Source: Schlegelella_A sp038241255 (lineage in GTDB: Bacteria > Pseudomonadota > Gammaproteobacteria > Burkholderiales > Burkholderiaceae_C). From it: a stretch of 41,136 nucleotides of DNA. The stretch lies in contig JBBRFW010000023.1 of the NCBI GenBank assembly GCA_038241255.1, forward strand, positions 1 through 41,136, written 5' to 3'. Made by a program: the position numbers and the translations under genes. The notes below the pieces were generated by a model, which saw only the letters and a program-made list of their open reading frames with translations, was not told where the DNA came from and searched no databases. Below are positions 1 to 8,326 of this stretch, piece by piece (position 1 is the stretch's first letter; every line of letters begins with the position of its first letter).

Positions 1-115
1 GCTCGGTCGGTGGTCAGCGCCCGCTCGCCTGAAAAGCACGGGGGTTACCAGTACTTTCCGATTCCGGTTCGGACGTTTAGCAGAACATTACTGCGCTTCC
101 CTCGAGAGGAGAATC

Positions 116-793
116 ATGAAGAAACTGAACAAGGTGGCGTCGCTCTTTGCAACCGCTGCTCTCGCAACTTCCATGTCTGGCGCGTTTGCGCAGTCGGTAG
201 ATAACTGGGTCTCTGGCACCGGTCTGCCGTGGAAGAACGGCACTAACGAACTGTGCTGGCGTGACGGGTTCTGGACTCCGGCGACCGCCTTGCCCGGTTG
301 TGATGGTGCTCCCGCGCCGATGGCGGCCCCCGCGCCCGCTCCGGCGCCGGCCCCGGCTCCGGCCCCCATGGCAGCCCCGGCTCCTGCACCTGCTCCCGCA
401 CCGGCACCGCGCCCGGCTCCGGTTGCAGCCCCGACCAGCGAGAAGGTGACGTTCGCGGCTGACGCGTTCTTCGACTTCGACAAGTCGGTGCTCAAGCCCG
501 AAGGTCGCGCCAAGCTGGACGATCTCGTCAGCAAGATGAGCGGTCTGAACCTGGAAGTCGTCATCGCGGTCGGCCACACCGACTCGATCGGTACGGATGC
601 CTACAACCAGCGTCTGTCGGTGCGTCGTTCCGAAGCTGTCAAGTCCTACCTGGTGAGCAAGGGCGTCGAGAAGAATCGCGTCTACACCGAAGGCAAGGGC
701 GAGAAGCAGCCGGTCGCCGACAATAAGACCGCCGAAGGCCGCGCGAAGAATCGTCGCGTGGAAATCGAAGTGGTCGGTACCCGCGGCAAGTAA
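116..793 (+). CDS. ompA: OmpA-family outer membrane protein
   Basis: This 225-residue protein is an OmpA-type envelope protein that should tether the outer membrane to peptidoglycan. A signal peptide ends near residue 25 (AFA-Q). A short N-terminal segment rich in Trp and Cys follows, then a hinge of about 45 residues made almost only of Ala and Pro, with Met-Ala-Ala breaks. The C-terminal half (about 110-220) is a clear OmpA peptidoglycan-binding domain, with FFDFDKSVL, VGHTDSIG and the conserved NRRVEIEV end. There is no room for the eight-stranded barrel of E. coli OmpA, so how it sits in the outer membrane is unclear. The start is set by a strong AGAGGAG ribosome site just upstream. The gene stands alone and ends at a strong terminator. 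This short OmpA type beside ubiG is familiar from Burkholderiales. Confidence 0.92.
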   Translation: MKKLNKVASLFATAALATSMSGAFAQSVDNWVSGTGLPWKNGTNELCWRDGFWTPATALPGCDGAPAPMAAPAPAPAPAPAPAPMAAPAPAPAPAPAPRPAPVAAPTSEKVTFAADAFFDFDKSVLKPEGRAKLDDLVSKMSGLNLEVVIAVGHTDSIGTDAYNQRLSVRRSEAVKSYLVSKGVEKNRVYTEGKGEKQPVADNKTAEGRAKNRRVEIEVVGTRGK

Positions 794-810
794 AGCTTCA
801 CGCTGCGACC

Positions 811-843
811 GAAAACCCCGCTCTGGCGGGGTTTTCTGTTTTT
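811..843 (+). terminator. Rho-independent terminator of the OmpA-family gene
   Basis: AAAACCCCGC (812-821) and GCGGGGTTTT (826-835) form a perfect 10-base-pair stem with a TCTG loop, followed by CTGTTTTT. It lies 18 bases after the OmpA stop codon. The stem is flanked by A and T runs, so it could work on both strands. Confidence 0.93.
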
Positions 844-911
844 GGCCGCCGGTTCTTCCGACCTCTCACCGGTTCGAGGCCGCGACGCAGTGCATTGGCT
901 ACCATCGCCAC

Positions 912-1613
912 ATGACCAACGCCGACCCGCAGGAACTTGCGAAGTTCAGTGACCTGGCCCATCTCTGGTGGGACCCGGACAGCGACTTTCGTCCGCTGCA
1001 CCGCATCAATCCGTTGCGTCTCGACTGGATCGACTCGACGGCGCGCCTGGCCGGCAAGAAAGCACTCGATGTCGGCTGTGGCGGCGGCATCCTTTCGGAG
1101 TCGATGGCCCGGCGCGGTGCCACGGTGGTCGGCATCGACCTGGCCACCAAGCCGCTGCGTGTGGCCGAGTTGCATGCGCTGGAAGCCGGGACCGAGGGGG
1201 TGAGCTATCGGGAGGTCGCGGTCGAGGCACTCGCCGACGAGTCTCCGGAAGCCTTCGACGTGGTGACCTGCATGGAGATGCTCGAGCACGTCCCCGAACC
1301 CGCCTCCGTGGTCCGGGCGTGCGCACGGCTCGCCAAGCCGGGCGGATGGGTCTTCTTCTCGACGATCAATCGCAATCCGAAGGCGTTCGTGATGGCGATC
1401 GTCGGGGCCGAGCACCTGTTGCGCTTGTTGCCCAAGGGCACGCACGAGTACGCCAAGTTCATCCGGCCGAGCGAACTCGCCGGATGGTGCCGTGGCGCCG
1501 GACTGGAGCTGGAAGCGACGCGCGGCCTGCAATACAACCCCCTCACCGAGCGTTATTGGCTTTCGACCGACACCAGCGTGAACTATCTGTTCGCCTGTCG
1601 CAAGCCGGGATGA
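912..1613 (+). CDS. ubiG: Ubiquinone biosynthesis O-methyltransferase UbiG
   Basis: UbiG is the SAM-dependent methyltransferase that carries out both O-methylation steps of ubiquinone synthesis. The 233-residue length is normal for the family. The N-terminal segment HLWWDPDSDFRPLHRINPLRLDWI is typical of UbiG. SAM-binding motif I is DVGCGGG at residues 53-59, the acidic end of strand 2 is GIDL, and CMEMLEHV is the post-motif that marks UbiG/COQ3. The C-terminal YNPL segment is also typical. The gene overlaps the next one by four bases (ATGA), so ubiG and gph are very likely co-transcribed and translationally coupled. This ubiG-gph pairing is common in proteobacteria. Confidence 0.96.
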   Translation: MTNADPQELAKFSDLAHLWWDPDSDFRPLHRINPLRLDWIDSTARLAGKKALDVGCGGGILSESMARRGATVVGIDLATKPLRVAELHALEAGTEGVSYREVAVEALADESPEAFDVVTCMEMLEHVPEPASVVRACARLAKPGGWVFFSTINRNPKAFVMAIVGAEHLLRLLPKGTHEYAKFIRPSELAGWCRGAGLELEATRGLQYNPLTERYWLSTDTSVNYLFACRKPG

Positions 1614-2272
1614 TGCGCGCGACCCGGGCGGTGCTGTTCGACCTGGACGGCACGCTGATCGACAGCGCTCCCGACCTCGCCGGCGCCGGCAACGAGATGC
1701 GCGTGGCACGCGGCCTCGCAGCGCTGCCCTACGGCTCGTTCCGGCCGATGGTCGGATCGGGCGCGCGTGGGATGGTGGGCATCGCCCTGGGCGCTGCGCC
1801 CGCGGACGCCGGCTACGAAGCACTGCGCGACGAGTTCCTTCAGCGCTACGAGGAGCGCATGACGCGGGAAACCGTGGTCTTCGCCGCCATGGCGCCAGTG
1901 CTGGAGCAACTCGATGCGCAGAGGATGCCGTGGGGCATCGTCACCAACAAGGCAACCCGGTTTGCCGCGCCGCTGATCCGGTCCCTCGGCCTGGATCGTG
2001 CAGCGACGCTGGTCTGCGGCGACACGACGACACGCGCCAAGCCGCATCCCGATCCGTTGCTGGAGGCCGCCCGACGGCTCGACCTGCCCGCCGCCAGCTG
2101 CTGCTACGTCGGCGACGACCTGCGCGATGTACAGGCCGGGCAGAGTGCAGGGATGACGACGGTGATCGCGGCTTGGGGCTACCTCGGCCTGGGCGACGCG
2201 ATCGAGTCCTGGGGTGCCGATCACATCCTGCGCGAGCCCGCGGACCTCTTGAAGCTGCTGGCGATGGCCTAA
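1610..2272 (+). CDS. gph: Phosphoglycolate phosphatase, HAD superfamily
   Basis: This HAD-type phosphatase of about 220 residues should dephosphorylate 2-phosphoglycolate, which arises in DNA repair and from oxygenase side reactions. The nucleophile motif is FDLDGTL with Asp11 and Asp13. Motif II is IVTNK, the lysine motif is AKPHPDPL, and motif IV is YVGDDLRDV. The position after ubiG and the length fit Gph, although a few related HAD phosphatases (for example MupP, or pyrophosphatase-like enzymes) look alike. Two adjacent ATG codons (1610 and 1613) could start it, and the first overlaps the ubiG stop. The TAA stop may also form part of the -10 element of the tmRNA promoter. Confidence 0.9.
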   Translation: MMRATRAVLFDLDGTLIDSAPDLAGAGNEMRVARGLAALPYGSFRPMVGSGARGMVGIALGAAPADAGYEALRDEFLQRYEERMTRETVVFAAMAPVLEQLDAQRMPWGIVTNKATRFAAPLIRSLGLDRAATLVCGDTTTRAKPHPDPLLEAARRLDLPAASCCYVGDDLRDVQAGQSAGMTTVIAAWGYLGLGDAIESWGADHILREPADLLKLLAMA

Positions 2273-2275
2273 ACT
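2249..2275 (+). promoter_or_regulatory. Possible promoter of ssrA inside the end of gph
   Basis: TTGAAG (2249-2254) and TAAACT (2270-2275) are separated by 15 bases and lie 9 bases ahead of the predicted tmRNA 5' end at 2285. The spacer is short, so the -35 assignment is weak. The tmRNA begins only 12 bases after gph, so its promoter must lie within the gph coding sequence unless it is cut from a gph transcript. Confidence 0.4.
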
Positions 2276-2284
2276 ACGCCTCCT

Positions 2285-2655
2285 GGGGCTGACCTGGCTT
2301 CGACGAAGGTGCGGAGTCGGAACAGTGCACGCCGAGCACCAGTTCGCTCGTTAATCCACTGGAAACAAAGTAACTGCGAACGATCAAACGTACGCTCTCG
2401 CCGCTTAAAACCGGTGAGCTTCGCAACAGTTGGCCGATGGGCTGGGTCTGAGGGGTAACCCAAGGGCTGCGAAGTCATACACATGGGCTCGTCCTGCGTC
2501 GCGTCATTCGGCGCAGGATCAAATCAAGTGAATCGGGGCCAAGGTAGCGTGCTGCTGCGCGACCAGGGTCCTTAAAACCAAATCAGTCAGCTAAGCGCGT
2601 AGATCTGCCTGACAAAGGCTTTCGGACGGGGGTTCGATTCCCCCCAGCTCCACCA
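2285..2655 (+). ncRNA. ssrA: Transfer-messenger RNA (tmRNA)
   Basis: tmRNA rescues stalled ribosomes and tags the unfinished protein for proteolysis. The 5' end GGGGCTGACCTGGCTTCGAC and the 3' end GGTTCGATTCCCCCCAGCTC followed by CACCA are the classic tRNA-like halves. They pair as an acceptor stem, with CCA encoded at 2653-2655. The tag reading frame runs from 2376 to 2408 and gives ANDQTYALAA followed by TAA. The RNA is one continuous piece, not a permuted two-piece form. Its 3' end is the attachment site of the element that follows, and insertion left the gene intact. Confidence 0.97.
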
Positions 2656-2656
2656 G
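2642..2656 (+). repeat. attL core
   Basis: CCCCAGCTCCACCAG is shared exactly with 19430-19444. It covers the 3' acceptor strand and CCA of the tmRNA, a common target of P4-type integrases. The sequences diverge on both sides, so the identical core is 15 bases. Confidence 0.88.
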
Positions 2657-2663
2657 GATACTC

Positions 2664-2829
2664 CGGCACTTCTAGTGCCACGCGGTGCCATGCGGTGACT
2701 CTAAGTCATTGATTTGCATCGCGATTTCGCAGTCCCTACACTGCGCGGCCGGCACTAGCCGTGCCGCGCGGTGCACCTCCGGTGCCACCGAATGCGGTGG
2801 TTTTTCGGTGGTTACGCGGGGGTTTTGCG
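2664..2829 (+). promoter_or_regulatory. Integrase upstream region with repeated CGGTG motifs
   Basis: Between attL and the integrase start, CGGTG occurs six times on the plus strand (2683, 2693, 2769, 2780, 2795 and 2806). Two short inverted repeats are also present: GGCACT-TCT-AGTGCC near 2665-2679 and GGCAC/GTGCC near 2752-2765. Clusters of short repeats beside an attachment core are typical of integrase arm sites and excisionase sites. The assignment is inferred from position and repetition only. Confidence 0.45.
2785..2805 (+). terminator. Element-borne terminator downstream of ssrA
   Basis: CCACCG (2785-2790) and CGGTGG (2795-2800) form a stem with an AATG loop, followed at once by TTTTT. 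It lies between ssrA and the integrase. It could replace the original ssrA terminator, now 16.8 kb away at attR, and shield the integrase from tmRNA transcription. Confidence 0.6.
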
Positions 2830-4146
2830 ATGGCAGAAAAGATATTGACGGCGCTTGCCGTGTTCAAACAGCAGGCCGACGCCCATCTAAGCGATGGCGG
2901 CGGGCTGTTTATCAAGGTCGAGAGCGGCACAGCGACTGGAGCGTTTCGCTTCACTTCTCCAACGATGGCGAAGCGGCGCGAGATGGGTCTCAAGCCACTC
3001 GACCGCTCCAGTCTGGCCTCGACTGGCGAATCCTTGAAGAGGGTCCGAGCCGCAGCTGCCCTGGCTCGCCGGCTGATCGATGAAGGTCGAGACCCGATCG
3101 ACGCCAAGCGTGCTATGCGGGCGCAGGTTCTGGCAGATCGTGAGGCCGAGAAGGTGGTGAAGAAAGCCGAAGCGTGCACGCTGGCCAGGCACGCGCGCCG
3201 CTTCCACGAGTCGACGATCGAGACCGATCCAAAGATGACCGAGCTCCACAAGCGACATTGGATCTCGTCGCTCGAAAATCACGTCGGGCGGACACCACTG
3301 TGGAAGATGCGCATCGACGCGATCACGGCGCCGATGCTGCTCGAAGAGCTCGCGAAGGTCCGGTCGATCGACGATCAGAATAAGCGCATCCCCGAGACGC
3401 TGTCGCGCATCGTGCAAAGGTTATCTGCCGTCTTTGAAGACGCGCAATTTCACAGCCTGTGCACGACGAACCCCGCGGCCGCGATCAAGCGCAAGATGCG
3501 GCCGCACACGGCGGGCCGCAAAGGTGCCGGCTTCCGCTTCCTGCCGCCTGCCGAGGTGCCGCCGTTCATGGCGACCCTGCGTGAGTGCGAAGGCATTGCC
3601 GCGCTCGCGCTTGAGTTCCTTATCCTGACAGCCTCGCGCACCGCTGAAACCTTGGGCGCCACCTGGGCCGAGATCGACACAAAAGCGTCGACATGGGTCA
3701 TCCCGGCGTCACGGATGAAAGCTGGCGAACGCGGCGGTGATCACACAGTGCACTTGAGCGGCGCCGCTCTCGCAGTGCTGGCTCGCGTGAAGGGCTTAGA
3801 CGCAACGTGCATCTTTCCATCGCCGATGCAGAACAGGGAGGGCAAGCCTTTGAGCAACATGGCGCTGCTTGCGACGCTCGACAGGCTGGGCATGCGATCA
3901 CGCACCGTCGTTCATGGCTTCCGTCGAAGTTTCTCAACCACGTGCAATGAGTACGCCTTCGCTCGACCGGACGCGATCGAAGCTGCGCTGGCGCATTCCG
4001 AACAAGACGTTATTCGGAAAACTTACAACCGAGCCGAGTTCCTGCAAGAGCGCCGCATTCTGCTGCAACGCTGGGCCGACTACTGCAACGGTGACGTGCC
4101 CACGTCAACGAACGTTCTGCCGTTCGCCGTCAAGGGCGCTGCGTGA
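2830..4146 (+). CDS. int: P4-type tyrosine integrase
   Basis: This 438-residue tyrosine recombinase should integrate and excise the element at the ssrA 3' end. The N-terminal part (SDGGGLFIKV at 21-30, FRFTSPTMAKRREMGL at 39-54) resembles the arm-binding domain of P4-like integrases. The catalytic set is visible: Arg270 (TASRTAE), Lys297, His362-x-x-Arg365 (HGFRRSF), His389 and the nucleophile Tyr399 (RKTYNR). The ATG at 2830 fits the normal N-terminus; an upstream GTG at 2761 would add residues from the repeat region and is unlikely. The gene reads away from ssrA into the element and overlaps the next gene by four bases (GTGA). Confidence 0.95.
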   Translation: MAEKILTALAVFKQQADAHLSDGGGLFIKVESGTATGAFRFTSPTMAKRREMGLKPLDRSSLASTGESLKRVRAAAALARRLIDEGRDPIDAKRAMRAQVLADREAEKVVKKAEACTLARHARRFHESTIETDPKMTELHKRHWISSLENHVGRTPLWKMRIDAITAPMLLEELAKVRSIDDQNKRIPETLSRIVQRLSAVFEDAQFHSLCTTNPAAAIKRKMRPHTAGRKGAGFRFLPPAEVPPFMATLRECEGIAALALEFLILTASRTAETLGATWAEIDTKASTWVIPASRMKAGERGGDHTVHLSGAALAVLARVKGLDATCIFPSPMQNREGKPLSNMALLATLDRLGMRSRTVVHGFRRSFSTTCNEYAFARPDAIEAALAHSEQDVIRKTYNRAEFLQERRILLQRWADYCNGDVPTSTNVLPFAVKGAA

Positions 4147-4952
4147 CCCTGCGCGAGCTTCAGCGCGCCGTCATGAAGGCGGACGCGGCTCTGACAGCTG
4201 CGGTCGCTGCGGGCGCCTCCGCGGCCGTGCAGAAGCGGCTCTTCACGCGCTTGAACAGGCTCGCCGTTGCCCTGAGCAAGCACTGGCCATACCTTCAGCG
4301 CAAGGCGGCCAGGCAGCGCGCGAAGCTTGCACCCGCGGCCAGGCTGAAGGATTCGCCGGCGATGGCTTCGGCACCGCGAGAACCGACGCACCAGGCCGCC
4401 GCACGACAAGCCCAGATCCGCCAGATCCACGCCGCGGGCGGCCACCTGCTGACTCGCGGGGAGGAAGCCGTCTTCATCGCGCAACCGACGCCATGGCTGG
4501 GGCCGCCGGTGCCGACGGCCGCGACAACGACGGTGATGCAGCTGGTGCAGCGTGCACGTGCTCTCGGGACGTACGTGCCCGAGCACATCGCCGAGCTCGC
4601 CCTTGATGACGAAACGCTTCGCCTGGCCGGCCGATCGCGCGCGCCTGGCGCTGGCCGTCCGACGAAGCTCACGCAATACGATCGCCACGCGGAACGCATC
4701 GACGAGATCCGGCGTGCGATCGCGACAGCGCAGCACCGTGCTGGCTTGAGCAACCTCGGCAGCGACGGGAAGAAGCGCGCAGCGGCGAACGATGCAGCCG
4801 CCATCGACGCGATCGCGCGCGGCTTGCTATCGACGGGAACGCGCGCGGGGGATCTGCGCCGCGCAGTGCTCGACCACGCGGAATGTCGATGGTCGGAGTC
4901 AACGGTGCGCAGGCACTTGATCACGCTCGGTCTCTGGAAAGTGACGCGCTAA
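4143..4952 (+). CDS. Hypothetical protein following the integrase
   Basis: I do not recognise this 269-residue protein. Its GTG start overlaps the integrase stop (GTGA), so the two are probably translated together. It is Ala- and Arg-rich and largely helical. The N-terminal 80 residues are very basic. The end (CRWSESTVRRHLITLGLW) looks like a helix-turn-helix recognition region, which would suit a DNA-binding partner of the integrase, but that is inference. An alternative in-frame ATG lies at 4173. Confidence 0.7.
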   Translation: MTLRELQRAVMKADAALTAAVAAGASAAVQKRLFTRLNRLAVALSKHWPYLQRKAARQRAKLAPAARLKDSPAMASAPREPTHQAAARQAQIRQIHAAGGHLLTRGEEAVFIAQPTPWLGPPVPTAATTTVMQLVQRARALGTYVPEHIAELALDDETLRLAGRSRAPGAGRPTKLTQYDRHAERIDEIRRAIATAQHRAGLSNLGSDGKKRAAANDAAAIDAIARGLLSTGTRAGDLRRAVLDHAECRWSESTVRRHLITLGLWKVTR

Positions 4953-5058
4953 TTTCGGTCCTGTTGGATAGAACGGCGAAAGCCTTCCAAAGCGGTCCGT
5001 TGACTATCAATATCGCGCCCCATCGCTGCGGCATTCCGCGGCACCACGGGGTCGATGA

Positions 5059-5427
5059 ATGGCGAAGACCGAGCAGCTGACAACGCGACAGGCGCGGCAG
5101 CTAGAGCGACAGAAGACAAGCGCGATGTGCAACGCCGTCTCGGCCGCGGCGCATCTCGGCGTCGGCCGGCGCACGTTCTTCCGATTGAAGTCGCTCGCCG
5201 ACTTCCCAGCGCCCGTCGTGCCCCTCGTCGGTGGCCTGCCGCTGTATCGGCGCAAGGACCTCGATGCGTGGGTCGCGCGACTCGAACCTGTCGAAGAGCC
5301 GCGACCGGAGCCCGCGCACTTCGTCGGAACGCACAGCAAGCGCCCAGTGCTCTCTCGCAAGATCTCGAAGGCCGCGCGCCCAAGTGCGACTCGCACGGGG
5401 CACAAGGCGAGCCGACCGGGGGCCTGA
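5059..5427 (+). CDS. AlpA-like helix-turn-helix protein
   Basis: This 122-residue protein has a MerR/AlpA-type winged helix at about residues 27-73: SAAAHLGVGRRTFFRLKSL, then FPAPVVPLVGGLPLYRRKDLDAWVARL. This is the usual AlpA pattern of helix-turn-helix, a strand carrying G-G-x-x-x-Y, and a final D-x-x-A-W-V helix. AlpA-type proteins act as activators of P4-like integrase genes or as excisionases. Its place between integrase and replication genes suits either role. The last 45 residues are basic and probably disordered. About 190 bases without a clear gene separate it from the replication protein. Confidence 0.82.
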   Translation: MAKTEQLTTRQARQLERQKTSAMCNAVSAAAHLGVGRRTFFRLKSLADFPAPVVPLVGGLPLYRRKDLDAWVARLEPVEEPRPEPAHFVGTHSKRPVLSRKISKAARPSATRTGHKASRPGA

Positions 5428-5617
5428 TGTCGTGCACCTCCGTACGGGTGACCTGTCGCGGGTCAGGGTTCCTCGCGTCTCCATCAAACCCGCCACGCTT
5501 GAAAGGGCCGCCCGAAAAGGGCGCGCCCCTCGGAGCTTGGACGGCAGGCGAGGGGCGCGACGGGGGATCTGGAAAGCGCAGGAGCCGCGATCGTACAGCC
5601 GCGAAGGGAATTTCTTC

Positions 5618-8326
5618 GTGACGGCGATCGCCTACTCCCGCGGCCGCAATGCCCACGACGTGTGGCCAGCGCAGAAGACGGCGAAGAGTTTCGACGCGTT
5701 CATCGACGCGCAGCTAGCCGACGGCACGAAGGCGAAGTCGAGCACGGCGACGCCCTACATCTGCGGTCCGCTGCATGGAAACAGAAAGCGCGGCTTGGTC
5801 AGCGCCGGAAGGCGGCGCTTCCTCGTCGTTGACATGGATCGGTGCCCGCCGGAGCTCCTTCCTCAGGTGCGCTCGGCCTTTCAAGCAGGCTTTCGCTGCG
5901 CCTTGTGGCCGACCCATTCGTCGACGCTCAAGGCACCGCGATACCGCGTCTTCATCGAGCTCAGTCGGGAAGTTGACCGAGACGAAGGGATCGCCATCGG
6001 TCGAGTCCTGATCGCGGAGAAGGTGAGGGCGTGGGGCGATGCAGTCCGCTTCGATGAGTCGACGTTTCGCGCGGAGCAGCCCGTGTATGTCCCGCCGGCC
6101 GGCGCCGTCGCTGAGAAGTTCTTCGAAGCCCAGCCGCTAGATGTCGAGCGATACCTCCGTGAGGCCGCGTCGCTGCCTCCACCGCCTCCGTCATCCGGTG
6201 CGACGTTCAAGCACGCTGAATGGAGGTCGACCCCGGATCCGGATGTCGACCCGAGCTTGATCGAGCCGGACGACGAGAAGCTGATCGACAAAGCGATCGC
6301 TTCAAAGTCGGCGCTCAGTGCGTTCGGCGACGGGATCTCGTTCGCGGACTGCTGGACCTTGAACGAGCCGAAGCTGGGCGAGGCCAGGCAGAGCGACAGC
6401 GGCGACGCTTTCGATCGTTCAGACATCGACTATCAGGTCGCATGCGAGCTCGCCTATCAAACCGGCTGCGATCCCGAGCGAATCGAACGAATCATGCTCG
6501 ACGGCCCACTGGCGCGCGAAAAGTTCCACCGGCACGACGGCACGTTCGGCACCTACCTTCGCCGCACCATTTTGAACGCGTGTGCGGCCAAGCGTGCAGC
6601 GCGCCTGGCCAAGCGTGCGAGCGCGCCGGTGCCGCCGCCGCCAGAACCCGGAAGTCAGGCCGCGGCGATCGTCGATGGCGTTCCGCCGCCGCCGTCACCA
6701 GAAGGCCAGCCACCCGCCCCAGCAGCCGCAGTGGGCCCACCTGTGATCGAGATCCAGAAAGGCCAGCGCGCGGCCATCGTGACGAAGCTTGCCGAGGCAT
6801 TCGCTGCGGGCAAGGGGCCCTACTACCGGCGCAACTCGGTGTTGGTGCGGGCGACGACGCTTCCGGCCGACGAGGAAGTGGCAGGGATCAAGCGCTTCAA
6901 AGGATCGGTCCAACTGCGCGATGCTAAGGGGCCAGCGGTCATCGCCGATGCGTCGCTCTACGCAACTTGCACCACGTATGACGGCCGCTCGAAGACGCAG
7001 AAGGTCATCGATCTGCCCGAGCCCGTAGCGCAGAGCTTCATCGAGACCGGCCTCGAACAGCGCGCCTTGCATTCGATCATCGGCGTGACACGGTGCCCAG
7101 TCATGCGCGAAGACGGTTCGCTGCTCATGCTCAAAGGCTATGACCCGGTGACGAAGCTGATCCTCGCCAGCGAAGAAGACTGGTCGCAGCTGAAAGTGCC
7201 CGAACGCGTGACGAAGGATCAGGCCGCGGCCGAGCTCGCCTGGCTGCTTGACTGGCCGTTCCGAGACTTTCCCTATGCCGACGAGCCCTCACGCTCGGTG
7301 TCGGTCAGCGCGGTCCTGTCAGGAGTTCTGCGCCCGGCGATGGACTGCACGCCGATGCATGGAAATTCAGCGCCAGGCCACGCCGAGGGCAAGAGCTTGC
7401 TAGCGGAATTAACTTCGATCGTCGTGACTGGAACGCAGCCCGCAATGATCGCGCCGGGTCACAGTCAGGAAGAGTTCGAAAAGCGCATCGACGCCGCGAT
7501 CCTATCCGGCGATCCCGTCTGCGTGATCGACAACGCCAGCCGGCCGATCACCGGCGACAACATTTGCTCGGCGATGACGAGCTCGATGGCGAAGATTCGC
7601 AAGTTCGGTCTGAACGAGGATAAGACCGTCGCGACGAGTGCCTTCTGGATGGTCACGGGGAAGAACCTCTCGGGCACCGCCGACATGCTTCGTCGAATGG
7701 TTTGCTGCTACATCGACGCGCACACCGAGCAGCCCGAGTTCCGCACGGGGTTCAAGGTGCCGAACCTGCTCGAATGGGCAACCGCTAATCGCATGCGGCT
7801 GCTGTCGGCGGTCTACACGATCTTGCGAGCGCACGCCCAAGCCGGCTATCCGGCACCCCCGAACGAGAAGGTGCTGGCGAACTTCGAGACGTGGTCGCGG
7901 CGTGTCGCGCACTGCCTGGTCTGGCTCGGCATGGCCAACCCGATTCACTCGCAGGACCGGCTGCGCAAGGACGACGCGAAGCGCGAGAACCGCGGCGTTC
8001 TGTTCGCTGCGCTGCATGCCTGGCAGTCGGCGCGGGAGCCAGGGAAGCAGGCGTGGACCGTTCAGGAGGTGAAGGCTGCTGTCGCAGGCGTCGTGTTCGC
8101 GAAGGACGATGGCTTGACCCAGGCCGTAGCGGATGCGCTCATCGACAGCGTGCCAGGCGGCACTGAGCAGCTGCCGTACTGGCTGCGCGCGCAAAAGAAC
8201 GTCACCACTGGGGGCTATCGCCTGGAAGAGGCCGTCAACCCAGACAAGCACAACAAGGTGAATCGGTGGCTGGTCTTGCGGCCGAACCGACGTGCAGGGG
8301 ATGCAGGGGATGCAGGGGATGTTTGA
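5618..8326 (+). CDS. PrimPol-like replication protein with C-terminal ATPase
   Basis: This 902-residue protein should initiate replication of the element. Residues 1-180 look like an archaeo-eukaryotic primase domain: a VVDMD pair (Asp72, Asp74), then WPTHSST with His100, then PRYRVFIELSREV. Residues 268-322 (FDRSDIDYQVACELAYQTGC, then DPERIERIMLDG and GTYLRRTI) match the helical domain that follows the polymerase in phage PrimPols such as NrS-1. A Pro-rich linker (335-375) leads to an ATPase region with PGHAEGKS at 586-593, VCVIDNA at 634-640, and VTGKNL and RRM as sensor and arginine-finger candidates. The GTG start follows GAAGGGA at a fair distance; longer in-frame extensions would overlap the AlpA-like gene. 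The 3' end lies within an inverted repeat. Confidence 0.82.
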   Translation: MTAIAYSRGRNAHDVWPAQKTAKSFDAFIDAQLADGTKAKSSTATPYICGPLHGNRKRGLVSAGRRRFLVVDMDRCPPELLPQVRSAFQAGFRCALWPTHSSTLKAPRYRVFIELSREVDRDEGIAIGRVLIAEKVRAWGDAVRFDESTFRAEQPVYVPPAGAVAEKFFEAQPLDVERYLREAASLPPPPPSSGATFKHAEWRSTPDPDVDPSLIEPDDEKLIDKAIASKSALSAFGDGISFADCWTLNEPKLGEARQSDSGDAFDRSDIDYQVACELAYQTGCDPERIERIMLDGPLAREKFHRHDGTFGTYLRRTILNACAAKRAARLAKRASAPVPPPPEPGSQAAAIVDGVPPPPSPEGQPPAPAAAVGPPVIEIQKGQRAAIVTKLAEAFAAGKGPYYRRNSVLVRATTLPADEEVAGIKRFKGSVQLRDAKGPAVIADASLYATCTTYDGRSKTQKVIDLPEPVAQSFIETGLEQRALHSIIGVTRCPVMREDGSLLMLKGYDPVTKLILASEEDWSQLKVPERVTKDQAAAELAWLLDWPFRDFPYADEPSRSVSVSAVLSGVLRPAMDCTPMHGNSAPGHAEGKSLLAELTSIVVTGTQPAMIAPGHSQEEFEKRIDAAILSGDPVCVIDNASRPITGDNICSAMTSSMAKIRKFGLNEDKTVATSAFWMVTGKNLSGTADMLRRMVCCYIDAHTEQPEFRTGFKVPNLLEWATANRMRLLSAVYTILRAHAQAGYPAPPNEKVLANFETWSRRVAHCLVWLGMANPIHSQDRLRKDDAKRENRGVLFAALHAWQSAREPGKQAWTVQEVKAAVAGVVFAKDDGLTQAVADALIDSVPGGTEQLPYWLRAQKNVTTGGYRLEEAVNPDKHNKVNRWLVLRPNRRAGDAGDAGDV

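Noticed and set aside
2761..2829. An upstream GTG start extending the integrase by 23 residues
   Set aside because: The extension would be coded by the repeat-rich region and a terminator hairpin and has no similarity to integrase N-termini.
5231..5617. A longer start for the PrimPol-like protein
   Set aside because: It would overlap the AlpA-like gene for about 200 bases in another frame; the residues there are Arg-rich and without domain character. The GTG at 5618 has a ribosome site.
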